Positions 21,620 to 34,523 of a stretch of DNA of 64,000 nt are shown here, one piece after another (positions within the stretch are counted from its first letter, which is position 1; each line of letters starts with the position of its first letter). The notes beneath the pieces were generated by a model. It was not told the DNA's origin, ran no database searches, and saw only the letters and a list, made by a program, of their open reading frames with translations. The stretch lies in contig CP021224.1 in assembly GCA_003999685.1 (NCBI GenBank), positions 1,488,001 through 1,552,000 on the forward strand. Direction: 5' to 3'. Origin of the DNA: Taiwanofungus camphoratus. Taxonomy: Eukaryota > Basidiomycota > Agaricomycetes > Polyporales > Taiwanofungaceae. A program made the position numbers and the translations under genes.

Positions 21620-24600
21620 TGATACAAGCTGGTATCAACAACCGGGAAGCCTCGAACGTGAGGACCTGGCTACTAGAGATAGTAGTGAGGCTTTATGGAC
21701 ACTGTGTATATCCTCCTGGGCGAAGTCGATAGAGTCGAGCGAGTACTCAGGTACGAAGCGAGAGGTTGCAAGATACGAGTATAAGATTGCTAGTGGTAAC
21801 TAGCTACTTGGTAACCAGATCGAACTTAAGGTCCGACCTACAAAGTACAGGGCCTTATATACGTATTCTACTCTGCGCGCGGACCATAGCACGTGGTCTA
21901 AGAATCAGCATGAGTAAGCGTAAGTAAGGCGATATGAGTCATCAGGCCGTATTAGCAATCAGTAAGCGTAAGACGGAATGTGTCAGCGGGGCCCAATATG
22001 AGTCGGTGTCCATGAGTAACCGGGGCCCGTCCAGGGCCCGTACCATAAGCAGCGATGAGTCAAGATGCTGTGTGAAGAAGCTGGGCCCACCCGAGGCCCG
22101 TTCTAGAAGCGAAAGGTCATGGGACCGATCCGAGGTCCGACCGATAAGATATGCGATGAAAGAAATTGTATCATTACCCCCCTACTTATGATTGAACGCC
22201 TGGTCAATCAACTAAACTCCAATGGGGATGCATCGAGTCTCTCCAAGTTGAACTTTTTAGCAACCGTTGACGAACTTGACGAACTTCCCAGGACGACCTT
22301 GAAGACTTTTCTGGAAGTAGCGAGCGGGTGTTTCACCGCGACCTATAAGGGATGACCCTTGAACCCATAGGGGATGACCCCTCCAACCGTGAGGATCCTT
22401 TCACCTCGAACTTCACAGTTTTATGACATGTCAGTTGTGCGTTGTAGTTTAACGACATGCACGGTCGTTCCCTCGCAGTTTAATGACATGCAGAAACCAC
22501 TCTGGATGGTACGGCGGTTCCGGGTCGTAGGCGAATGCGTAATGGATGGTGGTGCATTCGTGCGTAAGGTGCCCAGGCGACGGGTGACTACAGCGGAGAC
22601 ATTTGTAGTCGGGGCACGTCCTGTGCGAGTGGTAAGTGCTACCACAGCAGTAACACGGACCGTAGCGAGTGAACGAGGATGAAGGACTGTTTGACTGAGA
22701 CATGCGAATGATGAGTGGGGTGAAAATGCGACTGATTGCACTCATCGTAAATTCTTGCGCTGCTTATATGCGTTTAGCAGCTCGTCTGCAGTACCGGCTA
22801 AGTTCTCTTCTGGTTCCCATGAGTCATCGGCGGATGAGTAACTTTTCCACCTGACTCGATATTCTCAGCGATTCCTTTGGCGATTCTCACGATGTCCGAC
22901 CAGAGCTTCGACTTTGTAGTTATCTTCGCCGCTGATAAGCTCTGGCGGTGGTTCCATATAGTTAGGACCATGGGTGTCCGTCTCGGTGTATGGCGAAAGA
23001 AGTGCGGTGTGGAAAACAGGGTGCACTCGCCATGTCGTCGGGAGTTTCAGCTTGTAAGACACCGGTCCTAGAATGTCCGTGATTTCGAAGGGGCCTTCGC
23101 ATTTGGGAGCCAACTTCCTCATCGGGTATGGCAGCTTTAGATTTCGTGAGTCTAGCCATACCTTTTGTCCTTTGCGGAAACCTGTTCCTTTGGGTTTCAC
23201 GCGTCTTGCTAACACCGCCTGTGCTAGTTCCATTGCTGAGTGTGCGTCTTCCCGAATCTTCTGCAAGTTCCGCAGTCGATAAGCGGTGCCCGGTGTGTCC
23301 GATCTGGGGTGTACAATGGGAATCCCTCGAGGTTCATAGCCTATCATGACCTTGAAGGGTGACGCCTTGATCGTAGAATGCTCACATGAGTTGTGAGCGA
23401 ATTGCGCTGAGCCCAGCAGTGATGACCAATTGTCCAGGTTGTTGCTTGTGAAGCATCGCAGGTAGATTTTCAATTCCTGGTTGACTCGTTCCGTCTCTTC
23501 ATCCGTTTGAGGGTGGAACACTGTGCTCATGGTCGACTTGACTCTGGTCATACGGCAGAGCTCCTGGAATACCTTTGATGCGAATTGTGGTCCTCGATCG
23601 CTAATGATCTTGTTTGGAAGACCAAACCACTTGTATACCTCTCAATATAATGCTTCGGCTGTCCCTGATGTGTCAATCGTTTTGTTGCATGGAATGAAAA
23701 TTACCCCCTTCGTAAGGTCGTGGTCCACAACGACCAAAATTGAATTGTAGCCTTCTGAAGTCGGCAAATCCATGATGAAATCACAGCAGAATGTGCTGAA
23801 TGGGGTGGCGTACTGCGCGGATTTGATCGGGAGTAGGGCCGGTTGGGTGGGGTGCGTGTTAACTTTCATTTGCTGACAAGTGCCGCAACCTTTGACGTAT
23901 CGTGTGACAAAATCAGCCATTCCAGGCCACCAGTAGTCTCATCGAATAGACGAGAGAGTCTTCTGAATTCCAGAGTGGCCGGTGGAGGGGAGGTCGTGGT
24001 AATTTGAGACCGTTTGTCATCGTAAGTCCTCGTCCAGGGGAATATACACCCAATTATTATAGAGGAGGTCACTGTCTTGAATCGTTCAGTGGTCATTTGA
24101 GCTGTTTTGTGCATTACGCATCCCTTCCGTATACACCAAGTCATTTACGCATGCTTCCACGATGGAAGCCCTTAGACTCGTGTTGATTGCTGCTGCCCAT
24201 ACCTTGTCTGGTAGGACAGTTACATCCTGGTTGCCTGATGAACTGTCATCATGGTTGGGGCATCGGGAGAGCGCGTCACTTTGCATCATTTGCGTGCCCG
24301 GGACATGAATTAACCTGTAGTCGAATTTGAACAAGCGGAGAGCCCATCGCACTTGCCTTCAATTCAGATTCTGTGCCGTTTTCCAGTACGTCAGATTCTT
24401 GTGGTCGCTATAGATCGTGACTGGATACGGGCTTCCGATGAGAAGGTGACTCCATTCGTTGAGTCCCCTCATGATGCCCATGAGTTCTTGGTCATAGACG
24501 TTGTAATTTCGCTCTGCTGGCGTCATGCTCTGGGAAATATAGCCACATGGATGCCAATCGCTGTTGTCGTCCTTTTGCCTGAGGACGGCGCCCGTGGTGA

Positions 24601-26833
24601 ACTTCGATGCATCTGTTTCTAGCGCGAACGGCTTCTCTGGGTCAGGCATCTGTAAAACCGGTTGTTCCAGGAAGGCTTTCTTCAATGCCTCGAAAGCTTC
24701 CTGCTGTTCATCGCCCCAGTGCCATTTGACGTCCTTTCACGTAAGCGAGATCAAAGGCTGGGCCAGATGCGAGAAGCTGTGTATGAACCGGCGGTAGAAG
24801 TTCCCAAATCCGATGAATGACCGAACCTCCCTGAGGTTCTTAGGTATTGGCCAGTCCTTGATGCTGGCTACCTTGACTGGGTCCATGGCGAGTTGTCCGG
24901 GTCTGATGATCATGCCTAAGAATTCGACCTCTTGCACGTTGAATTTGCATTTTTCCGGTTTGAGATACAGATCGGTATCTCTAAGTCGTTCGATAACTCG
25001 CCGTGTTCGCTTCTTATGCTCCTCGGGGTCTGTCGAGTAGATAAGGATGTCATCCATATAGATTGCCAACCATCCTTCCTTGAGCATGTCTGCGAAGACC
25101 ATGTTCATCATCCGTTGGAACGTTGCCGGTGAGTTGCACATCCCGAAGGACATTATCAGGGGTTCGTAGAACGAGGGAGGTCCTTTCCCAGCTGCTGGAA
25201 CACCGAAAGCCGCTTTCCATTTGTCACCTTCCTTGATGCGAAGGTTATTGTATCCCTGACGAAGGTCCATCTTTGTGAAGATTGTGGTGTTATTGAGGCG
25301 TTCCAGAAGTTCCGTTACGAGGGGGAGAGGGTATCTGTCTTTGATCGTTCCCTCATTGAGTTTCCTGTAGTCCTGGCATGGTCGGTATCCGCCGTCCTTC
25401 TTATCCACGAAGAAGAATGGACTTGCGAGTGGCGATTTGGACGGTCAGATGTACCCCTTCTCTATATTCTCTCTGAGGAACTTGTCCAGTTCCGCTCATT
25501 GATCCTGGTTGAGAGAATACGTCGACTGCTTGAAGTCCTCAAAATCCGGCTTGAGATTTATTTTGTGGTCGAACTCCGAATGTCTGGGAAGTCTCGCTGC
25601 CTTGGCTTTGTCGAACACTGGGAGGAGATCATGGAGGTACTCGGGGACGAGTTCCATGACCGGTTTCTCTTCTTTCTTAGTGTGCTCCTTGATAGCGAGT
25701 TCTGTGAACGTGGTGAGTCAACTGATGTCGTGCTTGACCTGCCAGATGAGACCGTTTTCGAGATGACAATAGGTTTTGTCGAGGGGGTACGTCTTTTCCG
25801 TAAGCAGGGCGTCTTGATACACCAGGTATGAGTCCCGTCCGTACATCGTGATTCGATCGTCTCCTTTGATGAACGCTATGACCAGTTCATCGTCATCGAT
25901 CGTTTCCATTGCCTGATCCAATGTGATACTGTTGACCGATTCTTCTACCAGGGGTGCGACTGGGATGTCACGGTGTGCTGTCTGCCTAGACATTTCTGTC
26001 GTTGGTAAGACAGGAGACATGGTGTCGATCACCTCAAAGTCTCCTTTATCCTCTACCTCCTCAATGGTGGGCTGCCATTGTTGCTTGAGGCATTTTTCTC
26101 GTTCGGCAAGGAATGCCACTACCTGTGGACAAGGGGGTGCTGACCAGTTTACCTCATAGTCTAGCACGGGATCCAGGGCTTCTTCCTGTTCTCGTTCGGC
26201 TAGTTTCTTTAGCTCCAGTCGCGCTACTCGTTGCGCGATGATCCCCTTCTTCCACTCTCGAGATTCTTGCAGGGTTATGTGATGCTTCAATTCCACACGA
26301 CCTCCCTTCCAGTCGATACTGGGGTTCTTGAGTTTGAGCCATGTATGTCTGAAGATGACGTCTTCGTACTGGCCACGTATGCTTTGACAAACCGGGGCTC
26401 ATTCCTGATTTTGTACGACAGCAGGGCTCATCTGTTGATGAGCGCTTGCTTGTTGGCAGTGCCGTCCACATTGAACACTGGTATTGGGCGTGGTAGCGCC
26501 TCAGTCCGTAGCTTGTGTTCCTTAACAAATTGTGAATGCACGAATATTCCCGATGCGCCACTATCGATAAAGGCGTGGGCTTCGACGGCTTTTCGTCCCA
26601 CAGTAATCGGAATGTGAAGAGCTCTGTCATTCCGGACTACAAGTACAACACGGGACAGTGAAATGGATACGGGCAGTGGTTGCGTCGGCTCACCCTGCCC
26701 CTTTAAAAATCCTCCGTTCCTAACTCCTTGAACATCGCCCTCTTCTCATCTGCTGAGAGCGTTTTGATGTACGAGCAGAAATCCATGGGGGATCGCACCT
26801 CGGGTTCCTTCGAGGTATTCCTTTGGCCTGTCT
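21620..26833 (-). mobile_element. Gypsy-C copy C1, 5' truncated at the palindrome centre
   Basis: Chromovirus on the minus strand: 3' LTR 21,620-22,173 (554 bases), zinc-knuckle 3' ORF 22,449-22,745, pol with integrase and chromodomain, RNase H, reverse transcriptase (YMDDIL near 25,055) and protease to about 26,620, then the gag C-terminus to 26,833. The rest of gag and the 5' LTR are gone, replaced by the mirror arm. Fossil with many breaks (about ten). Confidence 0.92.
26562..26833. other. Palindrome spacer, 272 bases
   Basis: The only part of the palindrome without a mirror. It holds the start of the C1 protease and the end of C1 gag. At 26,833/26,834 the gag sequence stops and the inverted protease sequence begins, with no shared bases at the join. 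The single-stranded form would be a 12-kb hairpin with a 272-base loop. Confidence 0.93.
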
Positions 26834-29800
26834 GTGGCGCATCGGGAATATTCGTGCATTCACAATTTGTTAAGGAACACAAGCTACGGACTGAGGCGCT
26901 ACCACGCCCAATACCAGTGTTCAATGTGGACGGCACTGCCAACAAGCAAGCGCTCATCAACAGATGAGCCCTGCTGTCGTACAAAATCAGGAATGAGCCC
27001 CGGTTTGTCAAAGCATACGTGGCCAGTACGAAGACGTCATCTTCAGACATACATGGCTCAAACTCAAGAACCCCAGTATCGACTGGAAGGGAGGTCGTGT
27101 GGAATTGAAGCATCACATAACCCTGCAAGAATCTCGAGAGTGGAAGAAGGGGATCATCGCGCAACGAGTAGCGCGACTGGAGCTAAAGAAACTAGCCGAA
27201 CGAGAACAGGAAGAAGCCCTGGATCCCGTGCTAGACTATGAGGTAAACTGGTCAGCACCCCCTTGTCCACAGGTAGTGGCATTCCTTGCCGAACGAGAAA
27301 AATGCCTCAAGCAACAATGGCAGCCCACCATTGAGGAGGTAGAGGATAAAGGAGACTTTGAGGTGATCGACACCATGTCTCCTGTCTTACCAACGACAGA
27401 AATGTCTAGGCAGACAGCACACCGTGACATCCCAGTCGCACCCCTGGTAGAAGAATCGGTCAACAGTATCACATTGGATCAGGCAATGGAAACGATCGAT
27501 GACGATGAACTGGTCATAGCGTTCATCAAAGGAGACGATCGAATCACGATGTACGGACGGGACTCATACCTGGTGTATCAAGACGCCCTGCTTACGGAAA
27601 AGACGTACCCCCTCGACAAAACCTATTGTCATCTCGAAAACGGTCTCATCTGGCAGGTCAAGCACGACATCAGTTGACTCACCACGTTCACAGAACTCGC
27701 TATCAAGGAGCACACTAAGAAAGAAGAGAAACCGGTCATGGAACTCGTCCCCGAGTACCTCCATGATCTCCTCCCAGTGTTCGACAAAGCCAAGGCAGCG
27801 AGACTTCCCAGACATTCGGAGTTCGACCACAAAATAAATCTCAAGCCGGATTTTGAGGACTTCAAGCAGTCGACGTATTCTCTCAACCAGGATCAATGAG
27901 CGGAACTGGACAAGTTCCTCAGAGAGAATATAGAGAAGGGGTACATCTGACCGTCCAAATCGCCACTCGCAAGTCCATTCTTCTTCGTGGATAAGAAGGA
28001 CGGCGGATACCGACCATGCCAGGACTACAGGAAACTCAATGAGGGAACGATCAAAGACAGATACCCTCTCCCCCTCGTAACGGAACTTCTGGAACGCCTC
28101 AATAACACCACAATCTTCACAAAGATGGACCTTCGTCAGGGATACAATAACCTTCGCATCAAGGAAGGTGACAAATGGAAAGCGGCTTTCGGTGTTCCAG
28201 CAGCTGGGAAAGGACCTCCCTCGTTCTACGAACCCCTGATAATGTCCTTCGGGATGTGCAACTCACCGGCAACGTTCCAACGGATGATGAACATGGTCTT
28301 CGCAGACATGCTCAAGGAAGGATGGTTGGCAATCTATATGGATGACATCCTTATCTACTCGACAGACCCCGAGGAGCATAAGAAGCGAACACGGCGAGTT
28401 ATCGAACGACTTAGAGATACCGATCTGTATCTCAAACCGGAAAAATGCAAATTCAACGTGCAAGAGGTCGAATTCTTAGGCATGATCATCAGACCCGGAC
28501 AACTCGCCATGGACCCAGTCAAGGTAGCCAGCATCAAGGACTGGCCAATACCTAAGAACCTCAGGGAGGTTCGGTCATTCATCGGATTTGGGAACTTCTA
28601 CCGCCGGTTCATACACAGCTTCTCGCATCTGGCCCAGCCTTTGATCTCGCTTACGTGAAAGGACGTCAAATGGCACTGGGGCGATGAACAGCAGGAAGCT
28701 TTCGAGGCATTGAAGAAAGCCTTCCTGGAACAACCGGTTTTACAGATGCCTGACCCAGAGAAGCCGTTCGCGCTAGAAACAGATGCATCGAAGTTCACCA
28801 CGGGCGCCGTCCTCAGGCAAAAGGACGACAACAGCGATTGGCATCCATGTGGCTATATTTCCCAGAGCATGACGCCAGCAGAGCGAAATTACAACGTCTA
28901 TGACCAAGAACTCATGGGCATCATGAGGGGACTCAACGAATGGAGTCACCTTCTCATCGGAAGCCCGTATCCAGTCACGATCTATAGCGACCACAAGAAT
29001 CTGACGTACTGGAAAACGGCACAGAATCTGAATTGAAGGCAAGTGCGATGGGCTCTCCGCTTGTTCAAATTCGACTACAGGTTAATTCATGTCCCGGGCA
29101 CGCAAATGATGCAAAGTGACGCGCTCTCCCGATGCCCCAACCATGATGACAGTTCATCAGGCAACCAGGATGTAACTGTCCTACCAGACAAGGTATGGGC
29201 AGCAGCAATCAACACGAGTCTAAGGGCTTCCATCGTGGAAGCATGCGTAAATGACTTGGTGTATACGGAAGGGATGCGTAATGCACAAAACAGCTCAAAT
29301 GACCACTGAACGATTCAAGACAGTGACCTCCTCTATAATAATTGGGTGTATATTCCCCTGGACGAGGACTTACGATGACAAACGGTCTCAAATTACCACG
29401 ACCTCCCCTCCACCGGCCACTCTGGAATTCAGAAGACTCTCTCGTCTATTCGATGAGACTACTGGTGGCCTGGAATGGCTGATTTTGTCACACGATACGT
29501 CAAAGGTTGCGGCACTTGTCAGCAAATGAAAGTTAACACGCACCCCACCCAACCGGCCCTACTCCCGATCAAATCCGCGCAGTACGCCACCCCATTCAGC
29601 ACATTCTGCTGTGATTTCATCATGGATTTGCCGACTTCAGAAGGCTACAATTCAATTTTGGTCGTTGTGGACCACGACCTTACGAAGGGGGTAATTTTCA
29701 TTCCATGCAACAAAACGATTGACACATCAGGGACAGCCGAAGCATTATATTGAGAGGTATACAAGTGGTTTGGTCTTCCAAACAAGATCATTAGCGATCG

Positions 29801-31775
29801 AGGACCACAATTCGCATCAAAGGTATTCCAGGAGCTCTGCCGTATGACCAGAGTCAAGTCGACCATGAGCACAGTGTTCCACCCTCAAACGGATGAAGAG
29901 ACGGAACGAGTCAACCAGGAATTGAAAATCTACCTGCGATGCTTCACAAGCAACAACCTGGACAATTGGTCATCACTGCTGGGCTCAGCGCAATTCGCTC
30001 ACAACTCATGTGAGCATTCTACGATCAAGGCGTCACCCTTCAAGGTCATGATAGGCTATGAACCTCGAGGGATTCCCATTGTACACCCCAGATCGGACAC
30101 ACCGGGCACCGCTTATCGACTGCGGAACTTGCAGAAGATTCGGGAAGACGCACACTCAGCAATGGAACTAGCACAGGCGGTGTTAGCAAGACGCGTGAAA
30201 CCCAAAGGAACAGGTTTCCGCAAAGGACAAAAGGTATGGCTAGACTCACGAAATCTAAAGCTGCCATACCCGATGAGGAAGTTGGCTCCCAAATGCGAAG
30301 GCCCCTTCGAAATCACGGACATTCTAGGACCGGTGTCTTACAAGCTGAAACTCCCGACGACATGGCGAGTGCACCCTGTTTTCCACACCGCACTTCTTTC
30401 GCCATACACCGAGACGGACACCCATGGTCCTAACTATATGGAACCACCGCCAGAGCTTATCAGCGGCGAAGATAACTACAAAGTCGAAGCTCTGGTCGGA
30501 CATCGTGAGAATCGCCAAAGGAATCGCTGAGAATATCGAGTCAGGTGGAAAAGTTACTCATCCGCCGATGACTCATGGGAACCAGAAGAGAACTTAGCCG
30601 GTACTGCAGACGAGCTGCTAAACGCATATAAGCAGCGCAAGAATTTACGATGAGTGCAATCAGTCGCATTTTCACCCCACTCATCATTCGCATGTCTCAG
30701 TCAAACAGTCCTTCATCCTCGTTCACTCGCTACGGTCCGTGTTACTGCTGTGGTAGCACTTACCACTCGCACAGGACGTGCCCCGACTACAAATGTCTCC
30801 GCTGTAGTCACCCGTCGCCTGGGCACCTTACGCACGAATGCACCACCATCCATTACGCATTCGCCTACGACCCGGAACCGCCGTACCATCCAGAGTGGTT
30901 TCTGCATGTCATTAAACTGCGAGGGAACGACCGTGCATGTCGTTAAACTACAACGCACAACTGACATGTCATAAAACTGTGAAGTTCGAGGTGAAAGGAT
31001 CCTCACGGTTGGAGGGGTCATCCCCTATGGGTTCAAGGGTCATCCCTTATAGGTCGCGGTGAAACACCCGCTCGCTACTTCCAGAAAAGTCTTCAAGGTC
31101 GTCCTGGGAAGTTCGTCAAGTTCGTCAACGGTTGCTAAAAAGTTCAACTTGGAGAGACTCGATGCATCCCCATTGGAGTTTAGTTGATTGACCAGGCGTT
31201 CAATCATAAGTAGGGGGGTAATGATACAATTTCTTTCATCGCATATCTTATCGGTCGGACCTCGGATCGGTCCCATGACCTTTCGCTTCTAGAACGGGCC
31301 TCGGGTGGGCCCAGCTTCTTCACACAGCATCTTGACTCATCGCTGCTTATGGTACGGGCCCTGGACGGGCCCCGGTTACTCATGGACACCGACTCATATT
31401 GGGCCCCGCTGACACATTCCGTCTTACGCTTACTGATTGCTAATACGGCCTGATGACTCATATCGCCTTACTTACGCTTACTCATGCTGATTCTTAGACC
31501 ACGTGCTATGGTCCGCGCGCAGAGTAGAATACGTATATAAGGCCCTGTACTTTGTAGGTCGGACCTTAAGTTCGATCTGGTTACCAAGTAGCTAGTTACC
31601 ACTAGCAATCTTATACTCGTATCTTGCAACCTCTCGCTTCGTACCTGAGTACTCGCTCGACTCTATCGACTTCGCCCAGGAGGATATACACAGTGTCCAT
31701 AAAGCCTCACTACTATCTCTAGTAGCCAGGTCCTCACGTTCGAGGCTTCCCGGTTGTTGATACCAGCTTGTATCA
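26834..31775 (+). mobile_element. Inverted copy of Gypsy-C C1
   Basis: Protease to 3' LTR of C1 in plus orientation, LTR at 31,222-31,775, zinc-knuckle ORF at 30,650-30,946. Base-for-base mirror of 21,620-26,561. Fossil with the same breaks as its mirror, showing that the duplication or conversion came after decay. Confidence 0.92.
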
Positions 31776-32189
31776 TTCTTTGTATGACCCAGAACCCAAA
31801 AACTGCCAAAATAACAGCCCTGGGCCACCTGGATGCACCGATCGCACGTGGTGGTGCCCTCCGCCCAGATGCACTCAACAGTCTGAGTGCAGGTTCGACA
31901 TTGATCGCACTATGAAGAAGTGTTAGCCTAAGAAAATAACAATGGTCATAGCTTACGTACCTTTTCACTGTCCTGCTGTTTCATGCACACAACACATACC
32001 CGGTCAGTCTCGGGTGCCGCTGAGATGTCACAACCACCTGTCAACAGCTTTCAAGACATGGTTAGTGACAAGAAAAAGAAAGGAACAAGCAAAAGACCAC
32101 TTACCTTCGCATCACCGCCATCATCCGGCCAAGCCCGCTTCTTCCCCTTTAAAGAAGGGACGGTTCCCTCGACACGCTCCTCGGCATCA
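31776..32189 (-). pseudogene. Mirror of gene X fragment (copy 2)
   Basis: Exact reverse complement of 21,206-21,619, next to the mirrored C1 LTR. Confidence 0.7.
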
Positions 32190-32226
32190 TGTATGACAAT
32201 GACGTGGAGGTCATCCCTCTCACTGA

Positions 32227-32884
32227 AAATGTGAAGAAGTATATTGTGTGTCCCGCCCCTCTTCTGGTAGTGGCTCTTCTGGGGATGGATCTGGCAGTGA
32301 GGGACAGAGCTCTGGAGAGGGGTTGCAGTATGAGACAGATAGTGATGAGGATGATGATGATGATGATGAGGAGGAGGAGGAGGAGGAGGAGGAGGAGGAA
32401 GATAAGGAGGAGGAGGAGGAAGATGAGGAGGGGCAGGGGCAGGGGGATGTCATAGAGCTCAGCTCTGATGCTGGGCAGCATGCAGATCAGATGGAGGTGG
32501 ATGAGGGTCAGGCTCAGGTAGATAAGTCCTTTTTCCCCTTTTCCATGATTCTAATAGTACATGGGCATGCACAGGCACAATTTTCAGCAGGGGGACAAGC
32601 TCAAGGGCCAGACCCCAGTGATAATAGTGAGTTCTCAATCATGGTTCTCTCATCCAACTTCTGCCTTTGTGTTCACTCATCATTTATGTAGAATCTGTCT
32701 TTTCTGCAGACTTGCTGAGATGGGCTGATAAGCACACTGAGACCCAAGCTGCCGCTCAGTTGGTATATGCTTATCAGCATCTCAGGGTGGAGCAGGTCAA
32801 ATCTGCTGATTCTTTGCAAAGGCTGACTGACATGAGGGACTTCAATGCTTTGGGGGTGGACTCTGTTGCACATGTACTAGAAAG
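32227..32884 (+). CDS. Mirror of acidic protein gene (partial)
   Basis: Exons 32,227-32,517, 32,575-32,626 and 32,710-32,884, identical to the minus-strand copy at 20,511-21,168. The start is not determined. Confidence 0.5.
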
Positions 32885-33044
32885 GTACAAAATGTAATCA
32901 TATCTACATTCCTGTTCTTGGAACTTCATGTATATCTGAACATGGCTGTAATTGATCAAAGCTTTACCCAACAGTGAGGCCTTCATTTAGGCATCAGACT
33001 TGACCTGGCTGCTGCAAGGGCCAGGGGGCATCCCTGGAAATAAG

Positions 33045-33324
33045 AAATGGCCAGCTGACCCGTTGCAACGGGATGGGTCCATCGCCGGCCGACCCGTTGC
33101 AATGGGTAGGTTTCATCCCTGGCCGACCTGTTTCAACAGGTAGGTACCCTGCCTGGCTGACCCATTGAAATGGGCTGGTCCCATCCCTGGCTGACCTGTT
33201 GCAATGGGATAGTGCCATCCCCAGCTGACCTGTTGCAACGGGGCTTGTTTCAATGATCAGCCAATGTCGGACGGCCCATTCACAACAGGCCAAACTCAGC
33301 ATTTATTGGCCTGTTGCAATGGGG
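33045..33324. repeat. Mirror of 34-base tandem repeat
   Basis: Reverse complement of 20,071-20,350. Confidence 0.8.
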
Positions 33325-33334
33325 TTTTCTTACT

Positions 33335-34143
33335 GGATTGTGTGCCTCAAAGGAGCCACCGCTCCTTCAAAAGGTAAGAAGTGGGCTCACGAGGATGAGG
33401 GGGGTAGTGTGGCTGTAAGTAGCTAGAGCTTTGTTCTTTCTGTTTGTTTACTGACCGATTCATAAAAAGGCGTTGAAGGGCAATCACGATGGCTCAGTGG
33501 CACCTGAGACTGACTGGGCACAAGTTGCGCAGTGGAAGCAGCAGGCAGGGGAGAAGGTATGCATTTGTATGTTGTAAGTCCTCGATTTGGCTAATGCTTC
33601 TTTTGTAGTGCAATCAATGTCACACCCGTACCCAAACCGTTGAGTGCGCCTGGTTGGAGGGTGCTACGGCATGCGACCGCTGCATACAGACAGTGCAGAG
33701 ATGTTATTTCGGTGGCATCTCAGTTTTGGGGAAGACAAAGAAGATGCATGGTGGCAGAAAGAAGCAAGGTAAGTACTTTTTTGTTAGTTTTTATGCCTTT
33801 GCTTCTAACCTCTCTTTTTGCAGCGCATGCCCCTTCCACTGGTCCTTCAACAGGGGAGGCCAGTGGATTGAAGCGCTGTCGGGTGACACAGCCTCCTCAT
33901 CCCACTGTCAAGGTCCCTCTGGATGGTGGTAGTTGCCTGGGTCTGAAACAAGACGACCTGGATTTGCTTGACCTTGATGAGCAATCCCACACCACCATCT
34001 GCATGATTCGGGCAGAGCATGTGAACATCACATTTCATCGTGTCATGCTCCATGACCTTGACATGGAGCTGATGTGTATGAAACAAGAGGCAATTGTGGG
34101 CGGTGGATTTGTAGTTGGGCCAGAGTCGGGTGACGAGGAGTAG
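33335..34143 (+). CDS. Mirror of antisense zinc-cluster gene X copy 1
   Basis: Exact inverted copy of 19,252-20,060, with the last exon ending PESGDEE at 34,143. Confidence 0.7.
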
Positions 34144-34523
34144 TCATTGTCTTTCGGCAGGTTGTAGTCTTGTACTATAGAAAATTAATCATTCTTCATC
34201 CCAATGTGAAAATGTGTGATAGAAGGAAATAGAAGCATTCGAAGAACATATTGAAGGACTTGGTAAAAAAATTGGTGACATTGGTAGGCTCAGTATGTCA
34301 TCACTGCCTAGGAGGACTCATAGAGTGTGAGCCTCTGCACAACGTTCAAATCAAGGCATTTGTAGAATATCGAAGCAATATTGTGACTTAGTCGAGTTGA
34401 ATCGTGTATGGTACAAATAGAATGGTGCTAGCTCAAAATAAAAAAAATTGAATCAAACATATTATAAGAGAAAAGAGACTGTAGAAAGTACGCATAGTAG
34501 TACAAGTAGAGAGACAGGGGCTT

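Larger units (their letters stand above)
14576..26561 (+). repeat. Perfect palindrome, left arm (11,986 bases)
   Basis: Every base I compared equals the reverse complement of 26,834-38,819, pairing x with 53,395-x. All translated segments in both directions match residue for residue and the coordinate sum never changes, so there are no indels, even in an eight-base T run near 18,948 and the microsatellite at 20,972-21,049. The arm starts after the last mismatch at 14,575 (A against G) and ends at 26,561. Confidence 0.95.
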
